NCBI GenBank assembly: GCA_027577595.1
Contig: JANBRJ010000011.1
Coordinates: 62,001 to 126,000 of the forward strand
DNA: 64,000 nucleotides
From: Coemansia sp. RSA 487
Taxonomy: Eukaryota; Kickxellomycota; Kickxellomycetes; Kickxellales; Kickxellaceae
Direction: 5' to 3'
The notes beneath the pieces were generated by a model. The model had not been told where the DNA came from, did no database searches, and saw only the letters and a list, made by a program, of their open reading frames with translations. Numbering within the stretch: position 1 is the stretch's first letter; each line of letters begins with the position of its first letter. Shown piece by piece: positions 31,121-41,061 of the stretch. The position numbers and the translations under genes are program-made.

Positions 31121-33068
31121 ATGTTGCGCGTGTCCGCACTAACCACCAAAACGATTGCCAGGGGCGCTACTGTAAGTGCCAGAAAACAAGCACCTTTGCA
31201 GCCAGACCGAATTCCTGTAATTTTGAAAGCGAAGGATTAGTAATTATTGAGTGACAAACACACGCATTTACAGCCGTTTAAAGTATAAGCTACACTAAGA
31301 CTTCCTTCCTATCGCTCTGTATGATATTTAGGTTTCTGCCGTTCGGTCGTCTGCAAATGTTGCCGCCAGACGCTTTGCAAGCAGTACTCCCTCCTCTCCC
31401 TCTTCTTCCTCCTTCTCCTCCTCCTCCTCCTCCACAGCCACTACGCCCGCACCGTCTACAAGTGCGAAGCCATCTGAAGGAGATGGAGTGCGCGATCCGA
31501 ATACATCTTTCACTACGACGCCTAAGCCTGCTCGGAAGCAAAAGAAGGGACACAAGATCCGCAACACTACGATTCTAACCTTACTTGCTGGTTCTGGGTT
31601 TGTAGCAGCAGCAGCTTACGCACAGGAGGACTCTGAGTTTGGGCAGCAGTTTGAGCATTATGTGCCTGGCGCAAAGAGCTTTATGAGGCTAATCAAGCAT
31701 CACGACGACAGCCTTGTGATGGCCTTGAGTGATGTTGGGTACAAGGTATACGACGATCTGGCATACACTGGGCGTTTTGTTTACGAGCAGATGTCTGGCC
31801 TGGTGAATATGCTTCAGCACAACAACTGGCATGCACCCAGCGATGACAGCACAAAGGACGCGGGCTCTGGGAGGAAGCACGAGGCAGTAGCACCTACCAG
31901 TCCAAAGGGATCTCGCGATGGATCTGTCGCTGGTAGTCATGATAAACAACAACCTGTCTCGCCTGTCGCTGCTGTTCCAGCAAATGTCGTACAGTTAGCT
32001 GTTGAGATTCCGCCGCTTGCCTCGGAAAACGAAGCAGTCGTAGCGCTTTCGAAGTCACTGAACGCTGTTGTATCTGCTCTCAACAACAGAGGCCTTTCTC
32101 CAGACGAGTTTCAGCAACTCAATACGCTCAGCGACGCACTTATTGCTTTGGACAAGCACCTTAGTGTGGTTAAGGACGAGGAGAAGCAGATAGTCGAGAA
32201 CGCGCTAGCCGAAGAGCGTGAAAAGTTTGAAAAAGTCCTTGCTGATTTCCAAGAAACGGCACAGCTGGCGCTTGCATCCCGCGAGGCGCAGCTTATTGAG
32301 GCTAGGGACGAGCAGCTTAGGGCCGCTGCCGTTGCTGCCGAGGAGCGGATTGGTACCGAGCTTTCTGCGCAACGTGATCTCTTGGAGCGCCGCTTCAATC
32401 GTTTTGTGCGTGCACGCGTCGATGAAGAGCGCGGAGGTCGCCTTGCCCATCTAGATCGCGTCGATTCGCAGCTGCTCCAGCTTACACAGACCGTACAGGA
32501 AAGTGGCGACCTTATTCGCCAGTCTCGTGGAATTGCAAAACTCGGCGTCGCGTTGGTAGCACTTCGAAATGCAGCGGTTGATTCCAAGGCCCAGATGCCG
32601 TTTGTCAGCGAGCTGATGGCCCTGGCAAGCGCGGCAACCACCGATTTCCCGGCCACCCGAGCGGCGATTTCCTTGATTCCTCGCGATGTCGCCGAGCAAG
32701 GAATCCCTTCCCAGGTTGAGCTTGAAGATCGCTTTGATGCTGTACGGAAGGAGATCCGGGGCGTGTCGCTTGTCCCCGAGAATGGAAATTTTGGCTCGCA
32801 GGTTCTGTCAGCGACGCTCTCCAAGGTTATGTTTGAAAAGGAGGGTCTTGTTGAAGGTGCTGATGTAGAGGCGGTATTGGCACGCACAAGCTATTATCTG
32901 AAGGACCACAATCTTGACCTGGCTACTCGCGAACTGAACCAACTGAAGGGATGGCCAAAGAAGCTTGCGGAGGACTGGATTTCGGCTGCGCGTCGCAGAC
33001 TGGAGATCGAGCAGGCCGTCGGAATCGCTGAGACTGAAGAGATGTTGGCCAAGATTACATTTGTCTAG
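31121..33068 (+). CDS. MIC60: MICOS subunit Mic60 (mitofilin/Fcj1)
   Basis: 595 aa in two exons: 31121-31171 and 31332-33068, with a 160-nt intron (GTAAGT...TTTAG, phase 0). The junction recreates a classic basic, Ser/Ala-rich mitochondrial presequence: MLRVSALTTKTIARGAT followed by VSAVRSSANVAARRFASS. A poly-Ser stretch (about 37-52, from a TCC/TCT repeat) and a Thr/Pro/Ser linker lead to one inner-membrane segment at about 95-115 (TTILTLLAGSGFVAAAAYA). Then come coiled coil in the intermembrane space (about 250-400) and the mitofilin signature domain (FVSELMALASAATTDFPATR; ATRELNQLKGWPKKLAEDW). Mic60 shapes crista junctions. A second in-frame ATG at 31112 is possible. Exon 2 read alone would begin at a non-ATG codon at 31488 and lose the targeting signal. 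Confidence 0.93.
31388..31433 (+). repeat. Pyrimidine (TCC/TCT)n repeat coding poly-Ser in MIC60
   Basis: Tandem TCC/TCT triplets encode a serine run between presequence and membrane segment of MIC60; likely length-variable. Confidence 0.75.
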
Positions 33069-33441
33069 ACAACTATAAATGTTTTTCTATGTCTTAAGCA
33101 GAATATTTTGTTTTCCATGATGACGTCGTTATGCACCTTGCAAAGGCTGTTTGCTGTGCTGGATTTCAGGTACTAGAAACACTACCATGCCAACAGCAGC
33201 TACCGTTGTGCTGTAATTACACGTAAAAAGAGTGAATAGTACTGCGAGAAGCAATAGTCTGTGAAAACCGAGACCGAAAGAGCAGTATTTACGCCACATT
33301 TAGGAATACACTGGATCTGCAGTGCTTGCTGCTCGTTTGACACCTTTCTTGAGGTCAGCTCTTTTCTCTTTTTTTTCCTTTTTCTTCACTAATTGGCTTT
33401 TGCTTTCAGCTTTTCCGCACACATTCGGTTCTTTCATTACC
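33069..33441 (+). other. Spacer between MIC60 and ENTH gene
   Basis: 373 bp. A TGACGTC palindrome (CRE/ATF-like) at about 33121-33127 is noted. The T/C-rich run at 33350-33390 is typical of a fungal promoter and leader just before the ATG at 33442. No gene. Confidence 0.4.
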
Positions 33442-34806
33442 ATGGATCTTAACAAACTGACGGAAATCTCGGTATGGGATGTGCGCAACGTGTACAACAA
33501 AGTCAAGAATGTAGTTTTAAATCTGTCCGAGGTGGAAATCAAAGTTAACGAAGCTACCGGGCCCGAGCCCTGGGGCGCCTCAAGCACTCTTATGCGTGAA
33601 ATTGCAGATGCGACACACGATAGGTAAGCACAAGTTACAGAACTGGTCATATTTTGCTTATTTCAGCATAGTCTCCTAAGGATACACGGCCTCCTTGTTA
33701 ATATTCGCTGTGTTAACCTTGTTTATCTTGATGACAACCACATACGTTTTTTTTTTGCGTTTAGGAAAAACTTTGAGGATATCATGGCAGCGATCTATTT
33801 GAAGGCCAACGACACTGACCCTGGCAGCTGGCGCCAGGTGTACAAAGCGCTGCAGCTTGTCGAGTATTTGGTCAAGAACGGGTCTGAGCGGGTTGTTGAT
33901 GACGTGCGCAGCCATATCACTATCATCAAAACGCTAAAGAACTTCCACCACATTGACGCCAATGGCAAAGATCAAGGGATCAATGTGCGCCATCGGTCAA
34001 AGGAGATTGTCGAGCTTGTCCAAAACAAGGATCGTCTACGCGACGAACGCAAGAGAGCCAAAGAGAACCGTTACAAGTTTGAGGGTAGCGGGGTTGGAAA
34101 CTACGGCGGCTTTTCTGATGATGGATACACACCGTCTAGCACTCGCCACGACTACGGAAGCGACTCTACAAGCAATAACCGTTCATATTCCAGCAGCAAA
34201 AAGAGCACACCAGCTCCTGAGCCTGTCTCTACTCCCTCATCCTCCCGTAACTCGTCACGCCAAAGATTTGCCGAACCAAGCCAGCCAGCCGAACCCATGG
34301 TTGCAGATTTGGTCTCGTTTGAGGATGAGATCAAGACACCGTCGGCAAGTGCAAATACAAACGCATCGGTTCTTTTGCCAGCACCGACACTAGCACCAGA
34401 AGCGGGAGCATCTACTTTTGCAGCCCCAGCTATTGATGATGACTGGGGAGATTTCCAAGGAGGGGACAACGGTATGACCAGCTCAGATAAGCCAGTAGAT
34501 AATGGCGCCGGAAAAGCTGCTGATCTTTTTGGCGACATAAGCGCTGGATTTAACACACAGCCAACCACATCTCTTCCCGCGACGAAAAGTCCACCCCCTA
34601 CAACATTGCCCTCCTCGGCAATTGCAATGAAAGCAGCTCCTTCCGACAAAAAGGCAGCATTTAGCGATATTTGGGATGTAAATTCGGATTTGCTTTCTCT
34701 GGACTCGCTGTCTCTAGCTCAGAAAAGCAAGAGTGGCGAGAATGGAAGTGGCTCAGGAAAACAAATGTCAATGAACCAACTTGCAAACAAGCAAAGAGGA
34801 TTTTAG
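33442..34806 (+). CDS. ENTH-domain clathrin adaptor (epsinR/Ent3-type)
   Basis: 407 aa in two exons: 33442-33623 and 33765-34806, with a 141-nt intron (GTAAGC...TTTAG, phase 2) falling inside the ENTH domain (ATHDR-KNFEDIM). The ENTH domain (about 5-150) has WDVRNVYNKVKNVVLNLSE, VNEATGPEPWGASSTLMREI, SWRQVYKALQLVEYLVKNGS, ERVVDD, FHHIDANGKDQGINVR and RLRDERKRAKENRYKF. NGSERVV and GKDQGINVR favour the CLINT1/epsinR and yeast Ent3/Ent5 branch over plasma-membrane epsins. The Ser/Thr/Pro-rich disordered tail carries acidic-Phe motifs (DDDWGDFQ at about 283-290, DLFGDI at about 313) of the kind that bind gamma-ear/GGA and clathrin. Likely role: trans-Golgi/endosome clathrin trafficking with phosphoinositide binding. 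No UIM or NPF motifs were seen. Confidence 0.9.
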
Positions 34807-35391
34807 TTTTTTTTAGCAAGGAATGTTTGTATAAATACAACCTCCCAAACTGTATTTGGTTTTGACGAATTTCGGATTAGGAGAATAAGAACATAAAATT
34901 CCATTCACTTTGATGGCGAAAAATAGCTTTTGAGAGTATAGAAATCCATGCACTTGTGGAAAAAATAACATCCTTAGGTATAATTCATACATTAGACTTC
35001 CTACATATTCCTGGAACTTTCCAAACAATAATTGTATAAATAATCTTCATGGGACTGTTTTCCTGTATACATTATATTCAATCTGGTTCTACCACTTAAA
35101 CTCTATCATAAATGATTTAAGAGATGTTGGTTTTTCTAAAACCAGAATGTGTTTCCTTTTGTCTAGGACATATCTGCTCCCAGTCTTCAAGTCCCCAACC
35201 CAGTTCTTGGACAAAACATTTTTTCTTTTTCTTTTTAAACAATAGATGCTAGGCGTTCGCCATACGAATAGACAATTTTTATGAAGCAAAGTATTATTTC
35301 TAGGAAAGTATTGGCTAAATAGCAGCAAGTGTGATAATAATTAAGTTCACGAGTTACTGAGCTGCCATTACTGTCAGAATGTCTTGTTTGA
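34807..35391. other. AT-rich spacer downstream of ENTH gene
   Basis: About 585 bp, AT-rich, with only short ORFs (35089-35328 minus is the longest at 79 codons, unrecognised). It contains the 3' end of the ENTH transcript. Nothing else identified. Confidence 0.35.
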
Positions 35392-35415
35392 AATGAACCT
35401 ATTCGTGGTGTCGGA

Positions 35416-35631
35416 ATGCGGCAGATGTTAAGGCGACCCGTGTTTGAGGTTTATCTGCTTGATGAATTTTGCACTTCAAAACTATGTCCGTCATGCCACG
35501 GTATACTCGAGAAACTCAAGAAAATAGAGAACCTTCAGCCGTTTGGAAGTGCAGAGAAGAGAAAGCGCAAGGCTTTATGTCATGGCTTGTTTGGATGTAC
35601 GAGCGCAAAGTGTATAAAGGCTGTAACGTAG
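35416..35631 (+). pseudogene. Fanzor/TnpB-like zinc-ribbon remnant
   Basis: 71-codon frame whose pattern resembles the C-terminal zinc-ribbon of fungal Fanzor (eukaryotic TnpB-like) proteins: EVYLLDEFCTSKLCPSCHG, then about 25 charged residues, then LCHGLFGCTSAKC. That is a DEfxTSKxCxxC pair followed by a second CHGL-x-C-x(n)-C pair, which is the arrangement of the OrfB zinc ribbon. In TnpB/Fanzor the arginine of 'E[YF]RTS' is usual; here it is Cys, and the WNRD block expected after the last Cys is absent because the frame stops. No RuvC-like or N-terminal part was found upstream, where stops begin at 35389. It therefore looks like an old fragment of such an element or gene, not a working one. 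It rests on pattern recognition only. Confidence 0.55.
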
Positions 35632-36315
35632 GAGACAAACAAAAACAAGAAAAAGAACGGCGCAGCGCAATACAACTCCGCTTGGACTACCAAAGCCAGG
35701 TACTAGGGGTACTGGAAATGCGACATTTCTGCCACCATCAACTTCCGCTATATCGTCAGCTGGAAGCTCGAGCACGACGAAGTCCCCCGAATCGTTCAGA
35801 CGTTCCACTACTTCTGCATTTGTTGCGGCTGCTGAATGATGCTTGCCGCTGCTGCTGTTTCTTTTTCCTCCTGCTTTTCCTACATTTTGTGTTGGCGGCT
35901 GCAAACAATACTTTCTCTCGCAAACAACTGAAAACACTCGACTTCCGCACATCGTCGAAAACCTACCTCGTCAACGCTTGTCTTTTTACAAACCTCTCTT
36001 TCTCCCAAATAGTGTAGGGCTATCCGTATTTTTTGGATTCAAAGTTTAGTATAATGTTGCAACCGTCCATTCGTTTTTTGCTTGTTAGTTGTGAGCATCC
36101 CTGACAAAAAGTTAACATCCACAACTATCACAGAGCTTTACTTTCTTTTACAGCCTGTCCCTGATAATCACTGAATTTGGAGCCGATCAGATCAGCTCTT
36201 ATATTTTGCATATTTTCTTTTTGTCATGATTGCTCGTCTCTTCTATCTATTTGTTGCGAATTTCAAAACATTTAAAATTCCTTGTTGATTTATACTCACT
36301 TGCTTGAACTATAAA
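35632..36315. other. Spacer with an unassigned open stretch, promoter of cyclophilin copy 3
   Basis: From about 35634 to 35838 both strands are open. The + strand reads a Thr/Ser/Pro-rich segment ending in TGA; the minus strand (35575-35952) reads a 125-codon ORF with an acidic stretch (DDIAEVDGG). I cannot tell whether either is an exon. The rest (35840-36315) is T/C-rich and probably the promoter and leader of the cyclophilin at 36316. Confidence 0.3.
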
Positions 36316-36819
36316 ATGCCCGCCAATCTTCCTCGCGTTTTCTTCAACATCGCTACTCAGGGCAAATCTCTCGGTAGGATTGTCATGGAGCTCCGCTCCG
36401 ATATCGTCCCAAAGACAGCCGAGAACTTCCGCCAGCTGTGCACCGGCCAGAATGGCTTTGGCTATAAGGGCAGCTCGTTCCACCGTGTTATCCCGCAGTT
36501 CATGCTCCAAGGTGGTGACTTTACCAACCACAACGGCACTGGCGGCAAGTCGATCTATGGCACCAAGTTTGCTGACGAGAACTTTAAGATCAACCACACT
36601 GTTTCTGGCCAGCTCTCGATGGCAAATGCCGGACCCAACACCAACGGCTCGCAGTTCTTCATCACCACCGTTCCTTGCCCCTGGCTTGATGGAAAGCACG
36701 TTGTTTTTGGAAGCGTCATTGATGGGATGGACGTTGTCAAGAAGATTGAGGCGCTGGGCAGCCAGACCGGCAAGCCCTGCCAAAAGATTGAAATCGAGGA
36801 CTGCGGTGAGGAAAACTAA
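36316..36819 (+). CDS. Cyclophilin A-type peptidyl-prolyl isomerase, copy 3
   Basis: 167-aa cytosolic cyclophilin with complete active site ([59 protein letters not shown]). Start is the ATG at 36316 ([12 protein letters not shown]); the frame extends four codons further to a TTG that is not credible. Opposite strand to copies 1 and 2. The C-terminus ([11 protein letters not shown]) is distinct from both. It ends 100 bp from the convergent UTP25 gene. The three genes probably share cytosolic prolyl isomerase activity with different expression; which is the main housekeeping form cannot be judged from sequence. Confidence 0.96.
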   Translation: MPANLPRVFFNIATQGKSLGRIVMELRSDIVPKTAENFRQLCTGQNGFGYKGSSFHRVIPQFMLQGGDFTNHNGTGGKSIYGTKFADENFKINHTVSGQLSMANAGPNTNGSQFFITTVPCPWLDGKHVVFGSVIDGMDVVKKIEALGSQTGKPCQKIEIEDCGEEN

Positions 36820-36919
36820 TGCAAAATTTGAAAATAATAGAATTCTTTGGCGTTATCGATTTAGACAAAAAGTAAAAGATTCTAGATTAAACCCAACATC
36901 CCTCCCCCACATTATCCCT

Positions 36920-39208
36920 CTAGGCAAATGTATACTGTGCACGCTCGCTTTGCAGCAGCTGAGAAACCAGTCTGGTTCCGACAACCCGCTCAACCTTGAG
37001 CTGATCATATTTTGTGTAGAATGCAGTGCACGAGAGCTTATCGGCAGAAGCACTCGGATCGTTACTTGTAAGCATTAAGTTGACCATTTCCGAGTAGTAA
37101 TGCGGATGGTCGGGCAGACTGTAGAACACCATATGGTGAATTCCCTTGATCGGGTACCGGTGGTAAAAATGGGCACGCTCGCTGTAGAGAATAAAGCTGA
37201 GCTCACCCGCATGGAACTTTCTCCGTGCGTTCATGGCCTCGGATCTGGTGGAATACTCTGATATCGCCACAAATGAAGAGTTTTTGTCGCGAAGATGGTT
37301 GCGAACGCGCACAAAGTCAAAGTAGGAGGATACGAATATCACGGTGTGCTTGTCGTCCTTTGCCGACTTTTCGATCTCTGGAAGTACGTTTTCTGTGAAA
37401 TGGGCAAACCTCTCGTCAGCAGCAGAAGCAAGTCTACCGACAGCTACACGCTTGAACACCTGCGATACTTTGGCCACTACATTTGTTATGGACCCATCGT
37501 ATGTGGGTTTGACGCGCAGTTTTCCCTCAATACTGCGACAGTTGTTGTTAAACAGAGCCTGGATCTCGGGCGTCATGTATTCGGAGATCAGAATTGTTTG
37601 ACGCCTGTATTGCGCCATGCCTTCAAGAGCCCAGTTACGCACCCGCGAGAAGTCGCAGCCATGGTCCTTCTTGGGAATCACATTCAAGCAACCGAATATA
37701 TGCGTGATATGGTCCCAGTTCTGCATCAAAAGAACGTCGCACTGGTCAACGACGACCATCTCGATCGACGACAAAAAGTCGAAATCCTTCCTGTCTCCGC
37801 CTTGAGCTCCAGTAGTCATACGAAGTCCAATTGGCGATGCAATCAGGATATCTGAGCGGTAGAAATCAGAGTACAGCTTCACAGTTCTGTGGTGCAACTG
37901 AAGGCCGATGCGGAAGGCGTCGTCGATGTTGCCGGCAAACGTCTGCTGATAGTCCATAGGTTTACGCCTGTTCGCATTGTCCTCATCTTCGCCAGGTCCG
38001 TATTCCCTTTCAAAACGTGAAGAGTTCAGCTCCTTTTCGGCCGACGCAAGCTTCAACAGCTTCTTTACAACGTTATAAGCGTTGTTGCGGAATGGCACCA
38101 GGATGAGTATCCTGGGTCTAGTAAATCCGCGATCGCGGTGCTCGCCAGAGTCCTTACCTGCTGCCTGTGCCTTTGAAATCTTTGCATTGTTCTTACGCTC
38201 ACGATCCCTTGATTTCATCACATGGTTCATTGCGTGTAGCGCATACATCGTTGTGATCTCGTCTTCCTTGTCAAAGGTCCTGTCCGAATAGACCACATCT
38301 CGGTACTGGTCAATCCAGTTAAAGAACGGCCGCTGGAACTCTGTAAGATCACCGTTCCTGTTGAGCTTGTGGAATGGCTTTACTAGGCGCTGCTTGAGTG
38401 GCCTTTCGTTAGGCTCCTTGATGCCTTCCTCTGTGGTGTTATACCAGGCTATTGGACCAAAAATAGGGTCCTCAATAAGCACCGATTTGTATTCCTTTTG
38501 CGATGCTGCAGCTAGTTTCTTGTGTGCCAGCTCTGAATCATCGTCTTCTAGATGGGCTGCCATAAAGTCCCCAGACTCATAAACCTCTGCAACATCATCA
38601 TCGTCGCCATTTGCTTTGTCGCCTTTGTCAGTTTCTACGGCATTCGCTGCATCTTCTTCGTCAGCCCCGTCTTGAAGATCGGTGTAATCAACTTCGTCAA
38701 CCTCGTATTCATCTTCAGATTTTCTCGCTGCATCATCTTCATCGTCTGACCGCATATTTTTATCACTGGCATTGTCATCGGAACTGCCTTCAGTTTGTTG
38801 TAGTTTTTCGGTATCGTTATTTTCCTCGTCATAGTCCGTATTCTCAGCATCGCTATGTTCTTCGTCGTCAGACTCGAGTGGATTGTCTTTTAGAAAAGTC
38901 GCACTTTGTTTTGTTGAAAGCGAACTCAGCAGTTTCGAGTAGGCATCGGCTTTGGGTGTCCTTTGCGTCTTTGAAAACGAAGAAAGCATCTTTATGCTGT
39001 CATCGCTCTTGCTACGGCGAGCCCTTTCCTGTACGGTATGTACAGAGCGAGACAGACGACCATAGCCGCTTCTACTGATTGCATTACCGATAAGTGCGTC
39101 TAGGTCGTTCTCTCCAGCCATCGAGTTTAGCGGGTCAAGCTCGCCATATTCTTTGAGCTGCTGAAGCTCTTTTCGCGTCGGCCGTCTAGACTTTCTTGAA
39201 GGCGGCAT
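36920..39208 (-). CDS. UTP25: U3 snoRNP component Utp25 (DEF/digestive-organ-expansion factor)
   Basis: 762-aa intronless nucleolar protein of the Utp25 family, a small-subunit processome factor needed for 18S rRNA maturation. The basic N-terminus has SRKSRRPTRKELQQLKEYGE. A long Asp/Glu-rich tract spans about residues 110-215. The DEAD-like body has 'RPRILILVPFRNNAYNVVK' (motif Ia-like), 'SDILIASPIGLRMTTG' (motif Ib-like), 'VVVDQCDVLLMQNWDH' in place of a DEAD box, and 'TVIFVSSYFDFVRVRNHLR' plus 'ERAHFYHRYPIKGIHHMVFY' in the second lobe. The loss of canonical Walker A and DEAD residues is a family trait: Utp25 is considered a degenerate helicase. Length is close to yeast Utp25 (721 aa). The start ATG at 39208 is clean. 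Confidence 0.94.
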   Translation of the reverse strand: MPPSRKSRRPTRKELQQLKEYGELDPLNSMAGENDLDALIGNAISRSGYGRLSRSVHTVQERARRSKSDDSIKMLSSFSKTQRTPKADAYSKLLSSLSTKQSATFLKDNPLESDDEEHSDAENTDYDEENNDTEKLQQTEGSSDDNASDKNMRSDDEDDAARKSEDEYEVDEVDYTDLQDGADEEDAANAVETDKGDKANGDDDDVAEVYESGDFMAAHLEDDDSELAHKKLAAASQKEYKSVLIEDPIFGPIAWYNTTEEGIKEPNERPLKQRLVKPFHKLNRNGDLTEFQRPFFNWIDQYRDVVYSDRTFDKEDEITTMYALHAMNHVMKSRDRERKNNAKISKAQAAGKDSGEHRDRGFTRPRILILVPFRNNAYNVVKKLLKLASAEKELNSSRFEREYGPGEDEDNANRRKPMDYQQTFAGNIDDAFRIGLQLHHRTVKLYSDFYRSDILIASPIGLRMTTGAQGGDRKDFDFLSSIEMVVVDQCDVLLMQNWDHITHIFGCLNVIPKKDHGCDFSRVRNWALEGMAQYRRQTILISEYMTPEIQALFNNNCRSIEGKLRVKPTYDGSITNVVAKVSQVFKRVAVGRLASAADERFAHFTENVLPEIEKSAKDDKHTVIFVSSYFDFVRVRNHLRDKNSSFVAISEYSTRSEAMNARRKFHAGELSFILYSERAHFYHRYPIKGIHHMVFYSLPDHPHYYSEMVNLMLTSNDPSASADKLSCTAFYTKYDQLKVERVVGTRLVSQLLQSERAQYTFA

Positions 39209-41061
39209 TTGCTCGTTCCCTATACAAGTGCACTCGTTATAATTGAGCTATATACTGTGAATTGCGCTTTATAAGAAGATAGGGAATATTATTCTACAAT
39301 GAATAAAAAAGGAAAAGCAAAAAAAGTTTTGTATTAAACATGTTTGATTTTTTTTGTGGAGGTGTTGATCTCGATATGTTGTCAAAATTAAAGAATATAA
39401 TCAACGGATTCCATACATTTCAAAGCACCACCCGCTTTGGCTGTGTAGTCTATTCACCTTTTTCGCTTGTAGCTGTGATCCATTAAACTACATATTTAGT
39501 GGCGACTGCTTGGTTATTTCAACAAAGAAAGACCTTTATACGCTCTTTGTATTTGTCCTCTTTTGCAGAGGTGCATATTGCAGTGTCGCTTTCACTTGTT
39601 TGTGCGTGAATGTATACATATTCTAAATGCGCATACATTTGTCAAGTGCACAATATAAATCATGTACAACCAAAATAAGGAATATTAGCTGTATGTGTAA
39701 CTAATCGGAAACGCATGAAAGCGGATATATATACTAATACATCACGGCTGTCAACAGGTAAAAAAAATAGAGACGAGTGCATGGCAGGCACCTCCAAGCA
39801 AATATCCATGCCAATTGGCTAAAAGAAACCAAATGATATTCGGTGTAGGTGTAGCGTTCATCATTGCTACCCTGGCCTATTTTATTTACAAAATTGAAAG
39901 CAGCATATTACGATAGAGCATTGCATGTAACCATTTGATAATATGGTTGTTGTGTGTTTCAGTGACAAATAATTCTGTTTATATTGCACATGGTTTTTAT
40001 CACGAAGAAGTGCATGACGTTGCTACCATACTGGACAATAACCGTACCATTAACGCGATGCTGTACACACTACTAATGCAAAATACGTAGGGGCATTTGC
40101 AAACAAGATCACATTATAAACATCAGACGAAATGCCTTTTTACCTTGAATATGAATATTACATTTCCTCCTCTCTATTTTGACAGTGCTGATGCAGCCAT
40201 CAAGTCTATGCAATGCAGCAGTGTTAAGAGTGCAGAAGTTTCGCACAAAGGAATAGCAAGCTCCATCCGTTTCTTTTCCTGGCGGCGTGTAAATGCTACC
40301 ACCCATAGCAACAGGTAGGTCTTTGTCTTTCTTTTTTTGCGATATTGGCACTGGCACAGAGCTAATGTGCCATTTTTATAGGGATATGTGTGGGTGGACT
40401 GTCTGCATGGCAACTGGATCCATGCCAGTAAATCAATCATTCTTGCAAGAAAAGCAACAAGACGCACCGTTTGTCTTGCCAAAATAAGAGCACAAGCCGC
40501 AACCCAATACTTTTTTCTTAATTTTGAGCAAGCTGTCTGTTCAGTTGCTCCTGCAGACATCGTATACATATCGTCCACATGTATTTGTGACAATGATTCC
40601 CCATCCACTCTGCATCAATAATTGTTCTCACTTTCTCTGTTGCATTTTCCTGGCATTACACGTTTTTTCCAGTTGCGTGCTCTTTCTTGTCCTTTTCTGC
40701 TTTCTAGTCGTTATTTTTAAACATAATGTCTCCCTTGTAAAAAAAATTACTATTTTGCATGCTTGTGCCATTTGCGTCTGTTTTTCTTGTTCTTTGTCCA
40801 TTTCCATTCACCTTATTCTTCTTTTATACAATTAGACCAACCTTTTAAGAGCAGCATCAGTGGTGCATCAAAGTTGACCTATATAGAAGCACATTGCTAT
40901 TCGGGTCTGAAGCTCTCGTGCTCTTTCGCTGAATCGCTTCACTGTAAAACGACAGTCTCTATATCCACTACATTGTAACGATTAGGATTACCGTTTTCTA
41001 CTGTTTGGGGTTTTGACGGTGCGAGCTACGGCGAACAAGGTTTGGGTGACGCAGAAGCACG
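39209..41061. other. 1.85-kb intergenic region with small ORFs only
   Basis: Between the divergent UTP25 and RRM/zinc-knuckle genes. Mostly AT-rich. ORFs up to 144 codons (40174-40608 minus) overlap + strand ORFs of similar length and have no recognisable domain. A 27-codon ORF at 39833-39916 is listed separately. I saw no tRNA or snRNA signature. The T/C-rich portion (40600-40830) may be a leader for the downstream gene. Confidence 0.35.
39833..39916 (+). CDS. Possible 27-aa single-pass membrane peptide
   Basis: ATG at 39833 opens a 27-codon frame: a hydrophobic helix (IFGVGVAFIIATLAYFIYK) followed by a short basic/acidic tail (IESSILR) and TAG. This is the composition of tiny membrane subunits such as OST4, but I see no specific match. 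It could equally be chance or part of an exon. Listed because the surrounding 1.8 kb has no other candidate. Confidence 0.2.
   Translation: MIFGVGVAFIIATLAYFIYKIESSILR

Noticed and set aside
31321-31578. 85-codon proline-rich ORF at the MIC60 start
   Set aside because: Out-of-frame reading of the TCC/TCT repeat; the MIC60 frame here is the real one, reached through the acceptor at 31331.
36380-37078. 232-codon ORF on the + strand
   Set aside because: Shifted frame within cyclophilin copy 3 running into the antisense of UTP25; Ser/Arg-rich artefact.
40174-40608. 144-codon minus-strand ORF, briefly considered a BRCT-like or membrane protein
   Set aside because: No convincing motif; the + strand is equally open and the region is not conserved-looking.
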